42,301 nt of DNA, taken from the NCBI GenBank assembly GCA_006226565.1, contig SBGO01000671.1, positions 1 through 42,301 on the forward strand, read 5' to 3'. Source of the stretch: Deltaproteobacteria bacterium. GTDB taxonomy: Bacteria; Myxococcota_A; UBA9042; PHBI01. Under the pieces are notes generated by a model. It saw only the letters and a program-made list of their open reading frames with translations. It searched no databases and was not told the DNA's origin. The translations under genes and the position numbers were made by a program. Below are positions 24,343-32,135 of this stretch, one piece after another. Position 1 is the first letter of the stretch; every line of letters begins with the position of its first letter.

Positions 24343-26211
24343 TCAGCTGTCGCGACGGAACCCGTTGAAGGCCTTCATCAGCCCGGTGGCGCGCTTCTTG
24401 ACCGTGTGGCGCACACGGGTGATCGCCGAGGTGGCGACGTGCTTGGCGAGGGTCATCGTCTGGCCCTTGTCGCCCATCGTGCGGACGCCCTCCACGCCGA
24501 GCGACCCGTCGAGGTACTGCTGGCGGGCCTTCTGGCGCTGGAGCTTGCCGCTGGTGGTCTTGGGCAGCGTGCCGGGGCCGGTCAGGACGATGTCGGCCGG
24601 GTTCATCGCGAACTCGTGGCGGACGGCCGCGCGGACCTTGCCGATGAGGTCCTCGAGGTCGGTCTTCTGCTTGGTCTCGGCGACGATGACGAGCTCCTCG
24701 GAGCTCGCGCCGGGGCGCGAGAAGCAGACGACGTTGCCCTGGCGGATGCCGTCGATCTCGGCGACGATCCACTCGATGCTCTGCGGGTCGTAGTTACGCC
24801 CGTTGATGATGATGAGGTCCTTCTTGCGGCCCGTGACGAAGAGCTCGCCGTTCACGAGGTAGCCGAGGTCGCCGGTGCGGAGCCCGTCGGTGCGGAAGGT
24901 GCGGGCGCTGGCCTCGGGGTTGTCGAAGTAGCCGGCGGCGACGGACGGCCCGCTGAAGACGATCTCGCCGGTGGCGCGATCGGGCAGCACGTTGCCGTTG
25001 TCGTCGAGGATCTTCACCTCGTGGTCCGGGAAGGCGTAGCCGCAGGAGACGAACTCGAGCACGTTGGCGTTCGGGTCGCCGTTGGCGGGGGTCGCCTTGC
25101 CGTCGGCGGCGTAGGTCTCGCCGCAGATGCGATCGGTGCGGAAGGGCTGGTCGAGGTGCGAGAAGCACATCGCCAGGGTCGCCTCGGCCATGCCGTAGAC
25201 CGGCAGCATCGCCTTCGGGTCGAGGCCGGCGGGGGCGAAGTGGTCGAGGAAGGCCTGCAGCGTCGCCGGGTTGTTCGGCTCGGCGCCCGCGCCCATCAGG
25301 CGCAGGCGCGTGAGGTCCATGTTCTTGACCTTCTCGGCCGGGGTGCGCTTGACCGCGAGGCCGTAGGCGAAGTTCGGGGCGAAGGTGATGGTGCCCTTGT
25401 ACTTCGAGATGGTCTCCATCCAGACCGACGGCTTCTTGATGAAGCTCATCGTGGGCATGAAGGCGGTCTCGAGGCCCGCCGTGAGCGGCGAGATGACGAA
25501 GCCGATGAGCCCCATGTCGTGGTAGAGCGGCAGCCAGCTGACGGCGAAGTCGTGCTCGATGTCGACCTCGAGGCCGTGCTGCATGATGGCGTGGCCGTTG
25601 GCGCCGAGGCTGCGGTGGGTGACGACGACGCCCTTGGGGGCGGCCGTCGAGCCCGACGTGAACTGCAGGAAGCAGGTGTCGTCGGGGTAGACCGGCTCGG
25701 GCTGGGGGGCGTCGGCGGGGGCCGGCCCGGCGAACTTCTCGGTGAGGATGAGGTCGCTGAGCGAGTCGACCTTGTCCACCAGCGACCAGAGGACCGGCGC
25801 CACCTTCTTCTGGGTGATGAGCGCCTTGACCTTGGCGATGTTGAGGGTGCGCGCGGTGTCGCGGATGTAGGCGTCGAGCTTGCCGAACCCGAGGGGCGGG
25901 TAGAGGGGCACGGGGATGATGCCGACCGCGGCGGCGCCGAGGAAGGTCAGCACGAACTCCATCGGGTCGGGCACGATGTAGGCGACGTGGTCGCCCTTTC
26001 GGAGGCCCATGGAGAGCAGCCAGCGGCCACGGCGCATCGCGTCGGCGTAGAGCTCGGGGAAGGAGAACTTCTTCTCGGTCCCGTCGTCGAGGATGAAGCG
26101 GGTGCCGGCGCCGGGACGAGGGTTCATCTGAGGCGCCTCGATGAGGCCCTTCAGGATGGTCCACTCGGGGTCGTAGGCTTTCGGCTGGTGTCCGGTGTAG
26201 ACCGTGCGCAT
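24343..26211 (-). CDS. Fatty acyl-AMP ligase (FAAL/FadD32-like)
   Basis: 622 residues. The start at 26211 has GAGGG four bases upstream. Adenylate-forming enzyme motifs: FTSGSTAAPKG (184-194), WLPLYHDMGLIG (226-237), YGMAEATLA (339-347), TGDLG (446-450), DLIIINGRNYDP (465-476) and Lys556 in KTTSGKLQRQ. The HDMGLIG and DLIIINGRN forms are typical of FAALs, which make acyl-AMP and pass the acyl group to an ACP rather than to CoA. A basic, Lys/Arg-rich tail (after about 585) is extra. First gene of the minus-strand operon, so it probably activates the starter fatty acid for the free ACP or the KS. A CoA ligase activity cannot be excluded without inspecting the FAAL-specific insertion by alignment. 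Confidence 0.92.
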   Translation of the reverse strand: MRTVYTGHQPKAYDPEWTILKGLIEAPQMNPRPGAGTRFILDDGTEKKFSFPELYADAMRRGRWLLSMGLRKGDHVAYIVPDPMEFVLTFLGAAAVGIIPVPLYPPLGFGKLDAYIRDTARTLNIAKVKALITQKKVAPVLWSLVDKVDSLSDLILTEKFAGPAPADAPQPEPVYPDDTCFLQFTSGSTAAPKGVVVTHRSLGANGHAIMQHGLEVDIEHDFAVSWLPLYHDMGLIGFVISPLTAGLETAFMPTMSFIKKPSVWMETISKYKGTITFAPNFAYGLAVKRTPAEKVKNMDLTRLRLMGAGAEPNNPATLQAFLDHFAPAGLDPKAMLPVYGMAEATLAMCFSHLDQPFRTDRICGETYAADGKATPANGDPNANVLEFVSCGYAFPDHEVKILDDNGNVLPDRATGEIVFSGPSVAAGYFDNPEASARTFRTDGLRTGDLGYLVNGELFVTGRKKDLIIINGRNYDPQSIEWIVAEIDGIRQGNVVCFSRPGASSEELVIVAETKQKTDLEDLIGKVRAAVRHEFAMNPADIVLTGPGTLPKTTSGKLQRQKARQQYLDGSLGVEGVRTMGDKGQTMTLAKHVATSAITRVRHTVKKRATGLMKAFNGFRRDS

Positions 26212-26268
26212 GCGTCCCTCGTCTTCTTGCTTCACGCCTGTTCGGGCCCGGTGCGCAGCCGTCGTGAC

Positions 26269-26304
26269 GGGTACCCTGAGCCCGGGAGAGGCACGCGGGT
26301 ACCC
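26269..26304. promoter_or_regulatory. Paired GGGTACCC palindromes
   Basis: Two identical perfect 8-bp palindromes at 26269-26276 and 26297-26304, with centres 28 bases apart, in the leader of the acyl-AMP ligase gene (starting 58 bases upstream of its ATG). Paired identical dyads are typical of operators, but no regulator for them is known. Confidence 0.4.
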
Positions 26305-26366
26305 CAAACGATCCCGCGGGTCAACAGTCAGACAAGTTCAGCAGAGCGCGATTCCATGCGGGTGCG

Positions 26367-26382
26367 GCGAGCGATCGCTCGC
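26367..26382. promoter_or_regulatory. 16-bp perfect palindrome, operator candidate 1
   Basis: GCGAGCGATCGCTCGC is its own reverse complement. It is followed by TCGG, as in the second palindrome. Outer GCGGG (26358-26362) and CCCGC (26389-26393) extend the dyad with unequal internal loops. Confidence 0.5.
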
Positions 26383-26456
26383 TCGGTGCCCGCGTTTGGG
26401 CTGGGACGCTGATGAAACCAAGGTGCGCGCCGCGTGAAGCGGTCCTGGCGCCGAAA

Positions 26457-26480
26457 CCCCGGGCGAGCGCTCGCTCGGGG
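26457..26480. promoter_or_regulatory. 24-bp near-perfect palindrome, operator candidate 2
   Basis: Arms CCCCGGGCGAGC and GCTCGCTCGGGG pair with one mismatch (G-T, a wobble in RNA). The core GCGAGCGCTCGC is perfect and shares GCGAGCG...CTCGCTCGG with candidate 1. The two centres are 94 bases apart, close to nine helical turns. Confidence 0.5.
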
Positions 26481-26499
26481 TGCGAAGGGGCTTTCGCAC
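26480..26499. promoter_or_regulatory. Third inverted repeat next to operator candidate 2
   Basis: GTGCGAAG and TTTCGCAC pair with a single G-T, separated by GGGC. It abuts the 24-bp palindrome and lies about 130 bases upstream of the reductase ATG. Confidence 0.35.
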
Positions 26500-26627
26500 T
26501 GCGTGCGTAGCCGATCTGCCAGTGAGGGACGGATGGGGCGCCTCCCGCGGGGGCCCCGGGGGGCTCGACGCACAAGCGAAAACGTGCTTTAGGACCGACC
26601 TTCGCACGACCGACACGAGAGGCGGCC

Positions 26628-27467
26628 ATGGACTTCTACCGGGGCAAGAGGGTGTACATCACGGGCGGCTCGAGCGGCATCGGGCTCGCCGCGGCGAAGA
26701 CCCTGGCGAGCTGGGGCGCGAGCGTCTACATCTCGGCCCGCGGCGAGGAGCGCCTGGCGCAGGCCCTCGAAGAGGTGAAGAGCGCGGCCGTCGGCGCCCA
26801 CCAGAAGTTCGGGATGGTCGCGCACGACGTCAGCGACCCGGCCGCCTGCGAGGCCGCCGCCGCGCAGGTCGTCGCCGGGATGGGCGGGGTCGACGTGCTG
26901 ATCGCCAACGCCGGCGTGGCGCACCCCTCGCGGATCCTCGAGACGCCCCCCGAGGTGTACGAGCGCATGATGCGCATCAACTACTTCGGGACGGTCCACA
27001 CGACGCGCGCCTTCCTGCCGCACATGTTCGCGCAGAAGGGCGGCAGCATCGGCATCGTCTCGTCGATGCTCGGCTTCATGGGCATCTACGGCTACACCGC
27101 CTACGCGGCGAGCAAGTTCGCCCAGGTGGGCTTCGCCGACAGCCTCCGCCAGGAGCTCATCGACTACGGCATCAAGCTCACCATCCTCTACCCGCCGGAC
27201 ACCGACACGCCGCAGCTGGTCGAGGAGAACAAGATCAAGCCGCCGGAGACCAAGGCCATCAGCGGCGAGGTCAAGACGATGAGCGCCGAGGCGGTCGCCG
27301 GCTGCCTGCTCAAGGGCATCGCCAAGGGCAAGTACCACGTCGTGCCCGGCACGATGGGGAGCTTCACCCGCTTCATGAACCGCCACGCCCCGTGGGTCGT
27401 GCGCTGGATCATCGACGGCGAGCTGAAGAAGTTCCGGAAGAACAACCCCGACACGCGCCCGGCCTGA
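26628..27467 (+). CDS. 3-ketosphinganine reductase-like short-chain dehydrogenase
   Basis: 279 residues. Classical SDR: NAD(P)-binding TGGSSGIG (12-19), NAG (94-96), Ser145/146, Tyr159-x3-Lys163. The block YPPDTDTP (188-195) followed by EENKIKPPETKAISG is the signature I know from eukaryotic 3-dehydrosphinganine reductase (KDSR/TSC10), which reduces the 3-ketone made by serine palmitoyltransferase using NADPH. A C-terminal hydrophobic stretch (VVRWII, about 257-262) may touch the membrane. It is transcribed divergently from the operon that ends in the oxoamine synthase, which would make exactly such a ketone. Weak GAGAGG upstream of the ATG. Other SDR substrates are possible, but the motif and context agree. 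Confidence 0.9.
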   Translation: MDFYRGKRVYITGGSSGIGLAAAKTLASWGASVYISARGEERLAQALEEVKSAAVGAHQKFGMVAHDVSDPAACEAAAAQVVAGMGGVDVLIANAGVAHPSRILETPPEVYERMMRINYFGTVHTTRAFLPHMFAQKGGSIGIVSSMLGFMGIYGYTAYAASKFAQVGFADSLRQELIDYGIKLTILYPPDTDTPQLVEENKIKPPETKAISGEVKTMSAEAVAGCLLKGIAKGKYHVVPGTMGSFTRFMNRHAPWVVRWIIDGELKKFRKNNPDTRPA

Positions 27468-27477
27468 GGCCGGCGAA

Positions 27478-27508
27478 GGCGCGCCCCGGCCAGCCGGCAG
27501 GGCGCGCC
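27478..27508. terminator. Convergent-gene hairpin
   Basis: GGCGCGCCC (27478-27486) and GGGCGCGCC (27500-27508) form a perfect 9-bp stem; the 13-base loop contains a further GGCC/CCGG pairing. It lies between the stops of the reductase gene (27467) and the minus-strand lipoprotein (27517), so it can serve both. No T-run. Confidence 0.55.
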
Positions 27509-27516
27509 CGCTCCCA

Positions 27517-29706
27517 TCAGTAGGGCGCGTCCTCGTCGCTGGTGTACTTCGGGTCGGTGTGGTCGAGCTCGAGGGCGCCGCCGTTGACCGCCGTCATCGT
27601 GACGCTGTCGACCACCGCGGTGAGGTCGTCGCGGGTGTTGGTGTTGGACAGGTCGAACGTCCAGGTGTCCGCGTAGTCGCCGACGTACGGCCCCGAGCCG
27701 AAGAGGACGCCGTTGACGTAGTAGGCGAACGTGTCGCCGCGCCGCGTGAGCTTCACCGTGCACGGGCTGGCGGCCGTCCCGAGGCACGGGCCGGGCGCGG
27801 ACGGTGAGGTCGTGAACTGGTCGGGGGTGGCGTAGTCCCAAAGGCGCGCGGTCACCGCCGGCGGCGTGTAGCTGTCGCTCCACGAGGTCGCCTCCACCTC
27901 GATGAGGTCGAAGTACTCGTGGACCGGCCCGAGGTGGATCCACGCGACCAGGGCGTCGCGCCGCCAGGCGGCCGGGTCGATGGCGACGATCTGCGGGATG
28001 AGCATGTCGTGGTAGGTCCATGTGGCGTCGAAGTCGCCGACCGCGCGAAAGCGCAGCCGGATCGTCGCGCGCCCAGCGCCGCACGTCGCCGTCTGGTTGA
28101 GGTGGACCCGGAGCCCGCCCGCGGCCGCGTCGTGGGCCGCGCTCGTGCAGGTCGTCGTGCGGGCGGCGTCGAGGTACGGCGACGTGTAGGCGAGGCCGCT
28201 CCAGGCGAAGTCGGTGACGGTGTCGAAGTCGACGGCGACCGCGTCCATCGTGCCGGTGGTCACGCTGAAGGTCGTCTGCGTCCCGCCGACCGTGAGGTCG
28301 GCCGTGAAGGTCGCGTTCGTCAGCCAGGCGTCCTCGAAGCGCAGGTAGAGGGCGTCGCCGGGGTGGACCGTGGCGGTCGTGGCCCAGTGGACGCCGTCGG
28401 TCGACACGCGCGGGAGCCCGATGGGCGAGCCGGTCGCCGTCGCGACGGTCGCGGTGAGGGTCTGGTTGAAGTCCGAGAGCGCGACCGTCCCCGCGTACTG
28501 GATCGTCCCGGGCGAGGGCGTCCCGCTGACCGTGGGCGCGGCGGGCGTCAGTACCGGCAGGTCGTCGGGGGTCTCGACCGAGCCGCCCCGGGTGTAGCGG
28601 TGGCGCAGGAAGATCGGGGCGTCGGCCCAGGTGAAGCCGTTCGGGACCGCGAGGTAGCCGAGGTAGTGGGTCGCGACCCCGTTGCCGCCGTTCACCGGGT
28701 GGGTGGTGCAGACGCGACCGGCGGCGTCGGTCAGCGGGACGCTCCAGTCGATGACCGGGTAGACGCTGCCCTCGGGCAGGGGGAAGCCGCCGTCGACGAG
28801 CGGCCAGGCGGACGACGAGGCGGTCGCGCGGCTCACCAGGGTGCAGTCGCCGGCGGCGGCGAAGGCGGCGCTGTTGAGGCCGAGCTGGACGTTCCAGTAG
28901 GCCTTGCCCGCGAGCTGCTCGTCGCCGCGGTAGACGGCGGCGCCGAAGAGGTAGGCGCCGGGGTTCTGGCTGGTGGCGGCGGCGAGATCGACGTTGCCCT
29001 GGCCGCTGACGTCGAAGGTCACGGGGTCGGCGAGCCCGCTGCAGGTGACCACGGGGTCGTCCATGTAGAGGTAGGTGTCGGTGGCCGTCGGCGAGCCCGT
29101 GCAGGCGAAGGCGAGGACGGCCGTCAGGTCGCGCGCGCCGCCGAGGAGCGGGTTGTGGAGGAGGTCGAGGTCGTCGGCCGTCCCGTCGCGGACGCAGTCG
29201 AGCTTGGCCGAGCAGAACACGTCCTCGAAGCTGACGGCGACGTCGAAGAAGCCCTGCTGGGCGGCGCGGGCGAGGGTCATGTCGAAGACGACCTGGGTGT
29301 CGCCGTTGGCCTGGCAGCTCACGTTCTTCGTGATCGGGGTCGGGTTCAGGTAGGTCGCCGCGTCGACGAGCACGCCCGCGCCCTGGTACAGCGCGTCGAG
29401 CTCGAGGGTGACCGAGTTGACGCCGGCGTCGGCGTCGCAGGTCCCGACGATGGAGGCCGAGCCGCCGCCGTCGCCGTAGCCGATGGAGTCGATCGCCCGC
29501 TGCCAGACGATCTCGCCGGCGCCGTCGGGCCCGTTGGTGACCGTGACGGTGTAGTCGGCGTCGGTGATCCCCGGGAGGCTCAGCGCGGCGACACTGATGG
29601 CGAGCGGGGCGCCGGCGCCGTCCACGGGCGGGCCCCCCTCCACGCAGCCGGACGCGGCCCAGACGAAGAGCGTCACCCCCAGGGTCCGCAGGGTCCTCTG
29701 CAGCAT
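27517..29706 (-). CDS. Lipoprotein with shared N-module and lectin-like C-terminal half
   Basis: 729 residues. The start at 29706 has GGAGG eight bases upstream; the signal ends in AASGC (Cys21). Residues about 33-350 match the N-module of the proteins at 13124-16309 and 29985-32030 (VGTCDAD, GFFDVAVSFEDVFCSAKLDC, KAYWNVQLGL, YPVIDWSV). A middle segment (about 370-490) is Thr/Val-rich and beta-like. The C-terminal ~230 residues (FDTVTDFAWSGLAY onward, with RFRAVGDFDATWTYHD and YYVNGVLFGSG) look like a concanavalin-type jelly roll, as in LamG or family-16-type folds, but no catalytic motif is visible. It is probably surface-exposed and binding. Convergent with the reductase gene, divergent from the next paralogue. 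Confidence 0.8.
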   Translation of the reverse strand: MLQRTLRTLGVTLFVWAASGCVEGGPPVDGAGAPLAISVAALSLPGITDADYTVTVTNGPDGAGEIVWQRAIDSIGYGDGGGSASIVGTCDADAGVNSVTLELDALYQGAGVLVDAATYLNPTPITKNVSCQANGDTQVVFDMTLARAAQQGFFDVAVSFEDVFCSAKLDCVRDGTADDLDLLHNPLLGGARDLTAVLAFACTGSPTATDTYLYMDDPVVTCSGLADPVTFDVSGQGNVDLAAATSQNPGAYLFGAAVYRGDEQLAGKAYWNVQLGLNSAAFAAAGDCTLVSRATASSSAWPLVDGGFPLPEGSVYPVIDWSVPLTDAAGRVCTTHPVNGGNGVATHYLGYLAVPNGFTWADAPIFLRHRYTRGGSVETPDDLPVLTPAAPTVSGTPSPGTIQYAGTVALSDFNQTLTATVATATGSPIGLPRVSTDGVHWATTATVHPGDALYLRFEDAWLTNATFTADLTVGGTQTTFSVTTGTMDAVAVDFDTVTDFAWSGLAYTSPYLDAARTTTCTSAAHDAAAGGLRVHLNQTATCGAGRATIRLRFRAVGDFDATWTYHDMLIPQIVAIDPAAWRRDALVAWIHLGPVHEYFDLIEVEATSWSDSYTPPAVTARLWDYATPDQFTTSPSAPGPCLGTAASPCTVKLTRRGDTFAYYVNGVLFGSGPYVGDYADTWTFDLSNTNTRDDLTAVVDSVTMTAVNGGALELDHTDPKYTSDEDAPY

Positions 29707-29767
29707 CGCGACAGCCTCCGTCGGCGCGCGTGACAGCCCGCGCCGTGGGGTCATCCTAACACCTCAT

Positions 29768-29789
29768 CGCGTTGCACAACCACAACGCG
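29768..29789. promoter_or_regulatory. Inverted repeat between divergent paralogous lipoproteins
   Basis: CGCGTTG (29768-29774), 8-base spacer, CAACGCG (29783-29789): perfect 7-bp arms in the 278-base divergent gap 29707-29984, 62 bases upstream of the minus-strand ATG. Operator candidate only. Nothing else was recognised in the gap. Confidence 0.35.
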
Positions 29790-29984
29790 CGGTTCGCTCA
29801 CGTCCCGCTGTTGGTCCCCTGGCCCTGGCCCGCCCTGCGGCAACGTGCCAACCGCCTGCGAATCATCGCGTTTCGGACCGTCGTGCTGCGTCCTTGACAC
29901 GCTTCAGCCGCGCGCCGGACACTGGCCGCGCGCCGTCACAAGTGCATTGCAACATGACGCCACCGGCATGACATCGGATAGGCC

Positions 29985-32030
29985 ATGCGACGAATCATCC
30001 GACGAGCATCCTGGGTCATGTTGGCCGCCGCGGCCGCCGTCGGCTGCACCACGGGAGATCCCGCGCGCGGCCCGGAGGGCGAGGTGAGCGTCGCGGTCGC
30101 GGCCCTCGATCTCCAAGGCGTTGGCGACGTCGTCTGGGACGTCGAGGTCGTCAACGGTGACTCGCCGCCGGAGGTCATCTGGCAGCGCCGCCTCAGCTCG
30201 AGCGGCTACGGCGACGGGGCGGGGTCCGCCAGCTACGTGGGCACCTGCGACGCCAGCGCCGGGGTCGAGGTCAACAGCGTCCGGGTCTGGGTCGTGGGCG
30301 TCTACGCGCAGGCCGTCGCGGACGCGGGCGCCTTCAACGGCGGCGCCACCGACGGCGTCGGCGCGGTCGACGGGGTGGCGCTCGACTTCCAGAACCCGAC
30401 CGTGAGCCAGCCCCTGACCCGCGACGTCACCTGCGCCGCCAACACCGACCACCCGGTCCAGTTCGACGTCGCCCTGATGCGCCCGGCGTCCCAGGGCTTC
30501 TTCGACATCGCGGTGAGCTTCAACGACCTCTTCTGCTCGGCCAAGCTCGACTGCTGCGCGGACGACGACGGGACCCCGGGGTGCGCCGCCGACGGCTCCG
30601 AGGACCTCCGCCTGCTCTTCGACCCCACGGGGGTTCGCGCCAAGACCTTCGTCATCGGCTTCGCCTGCACCCCCGGACCGGCGGCGACCGCGGACCCGCT
30701 GCTGCTCTTCAGCCGCCTCGAGCTCGACTGCAGCGCGCCCAACACCGGCGTGGACTTCGCGGCCGACGTCGCCATCGACGTCTCGGCCGGCCCGGGAAAC
30801 GCCTGCGTGGCCGGCGATCTCGCCAGCTGCGCCGCGGTGGTCGCGGGCTCGCCCGTCGTCGACGACTACCTCTTCCAGATCGCCACCTTCCGCGGCGTGG
30901 AGGCCCTCGAGAGCGGCGGCATCAGCGCCCAGAAGGTCTACTGGAACATCTCCCTCGGCGTGAACGAGCCGAGCATCGACGCGTGTCGGCTGCGGCTGAG
31001 CGGCACCGTCGACGACCTCTCCGATGACGCCGACGGCGTCGTCGACGGGACCATCGGGGCCGGCGTCGTCTACCCCTACGTCGCGTGGGACGCCGACCTC
31101 GGCACGTGCGCCTCGGAGCCCCTGCGCTTCGGCGACCCCGCGGCGGCGGTGACCACGACCTACACCGGCACCTCGGACGGCGCCCTCCCCTTCGCCGTCG
31201 CCTTCGGGCCGAGCTTCCCGGCCGGCGACTTCGACGACTGCGATCCGGATCCGTGCCTCAACGGCGGGGTCTGCGTCGACGAGGTGGGCGGCTACACCTG
31301 CACCTGCCCGCCCGGCTACGGGGACGAGAGCTGCGGCACGATCCTGTGCCCGCTGGGGCTCCCCGGCTGCGACAGCTGGCACGACGTCAGCGACGCCGCG
31401 ACGGTCACCGGCAGCGGAACCACCTGGAGCGTCGCCGACAAGAGCCACTACCTGGGCCCCTTCGACCCCAGAAACGACACGCCCACGCTCATCACCTCGG
31501 GCATCGGCGGGTACCCGTCGGTTCAGTTCAACGGCACCGACGCCGGCAACATCGGCTCGCGCGGCCTCAGCGCCTACACCGACGGCCAGACCCGGACCAT
31601 CGTCATCGTCGGGCGCCTCGACGCCCTGCCGCCGGCCAACATCGGCGCGTCCGTCCAGTGCGACGACGGCCTGAACCGCCGCTTCTACTGGGCCTGGACG
31701 ACCACCGGCGCCATCCGCTTCGCCACCGGCGCCCAGTGGGACAACACCGCCACGACCTTCAGCGCCGGCCAGAGCTTCGTCATCGTCGCCGAGCGCGACC
31801 GCAACCTCGGCCGCAAGCGCCTGTACAGCGGCAACACCAAGATCATGGACCTCGCCTACACCCCGAACACCAACCCCTTCGTGGGCAACAGCCGCTGCAC
31901 CGTCGGCGGCGAGCCCATCAACGGGTACCAGCAGATGACCGTCGGCGAGTTCGTGACCTTCGACCGGATCCTGTCGAGCACCGAGCGCACGGACCTCGTC
32001 AACGCGCTCACGGCCAAATGGGGCCTCTGA
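29985..32030 (+). CDS. Lipoprotein with shared N-module, one EGF-like repeat and LamG-like domain
   Basis: 681 residues. Signal ends in AAVGC (Cys21). Residues about 33-420 are the shared N-module (YVGTCDAS, GFFDIAVSFNDLFCSAKLDC, KVYWNISLGV), with an insertion of about 40 residues after VYAQAVADAG compared with the two paralogues. About 420-447 is a single EGF-like repeat (CDPDPCLNGGVCVDEVGGYTC). From about 460 to the end is a LamG/concanavalin-like domain (WSVADKSHY, YPSVQFNGTDAG, IVIVGRLDAL, TVGEFVTFDRILSSTERTDLV). This last motif, where a strand on 'location' is followed by 'ER..L...L..KW', is typical of LamG-type proteins. Probable surface-binding role. It is divergent from its paralogue at 27517-29706. 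Confidence 0.82.
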   Translation: MRRIIRRASWVMLAAAAAVGCTTGDPARGPEGEVSVAVAALDLQGVGDVVWDVEVVNGDSPPEVIWQRRLSSSGYGDGAGSASYVGTCDASAGVEVNSVRVWVVGVYAQAVADAGAFNGGATDGVGAVDGVALDFQNPTVSQPLTRDVTCAANTDHPVQFDVALMRPASQGFFDIAVSFNDLFCSAKLDCCADDDGTPGCAADGSEDLRLLFDPTGVRAKTFVIGFACTPGPAATADPLLLFSRLELDCSAPNTGVDFAADVAIDVSAGPGNACVAGDLASCAAVVAGSPVVDDYLFQIATFRGVEALESGGISAQKVYWNISLGVNEPSIDACRLRLSGTVDDLSDDADGVVDGTIGAGVVYPYVAWDADLGTCASEPLRFGDPAAAVTTTYTGTSDGALPFAVAFGPSFPAGDFDDCDPDPCLNGGVCVDEVGGYTCTCPPGYGDESCGTILCPLGLPGCDSWHDVSDAATVTGSGTTWSVADKSHYLGPFDPRNDTPTLITSGIGGYPSVQFNGTDAGNIGSRGLSAYTDGQTRTIVIVGRLDALPPANIGASVQCDDGLNRRFYWAWTTTGAIRFATGAQWDNTATTFSAGQSFVIVAERDRNLGRKRLYSGNTKIMDLAYTPNTNPFVGNSRCTVGGEPINGYQQMTVGEFVTFDRILSSTERTDLVNALTAKWGL

Positions 32031-32135
32031 TCCGAGGTCCGCGGCGCGCCCAAGGCGGGCGCGCGGAGAGCCGAGCCCTCCCGGACCGCAGGCGCGGGTG
32101 GCGTCCGCGAAGCCCCACGCCCACCGCGGCGTGAT

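Larger units (their letters stand above)
26212..26627. promoter_or_regulatory. Divergent promoter region of the lipid locus
   Basis: 416 bases between the acyl-AMP ligase (minus) and the ketosphinganine-reductase-like gene (plus) with no convincing gene. Short open frames here are Arg/Ala/Pro-rich and overlap each other on both strands. The region holds two GGGTACCC boxes, two related long palindromes and a third inverted repeat, listed separately. I could not pick out convincing -35/-10 pairs. Confidence 0.7.

Noticed and set aside
26321-26629. Small minus-strand proteins in the divergent promoter region
   Set aside because: Three overlapping frames of 80-100 codons, all Arg/Pro/Ala-rich, cover the same palindromes. 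There is no ribosome-binding site and no preference for one frame.
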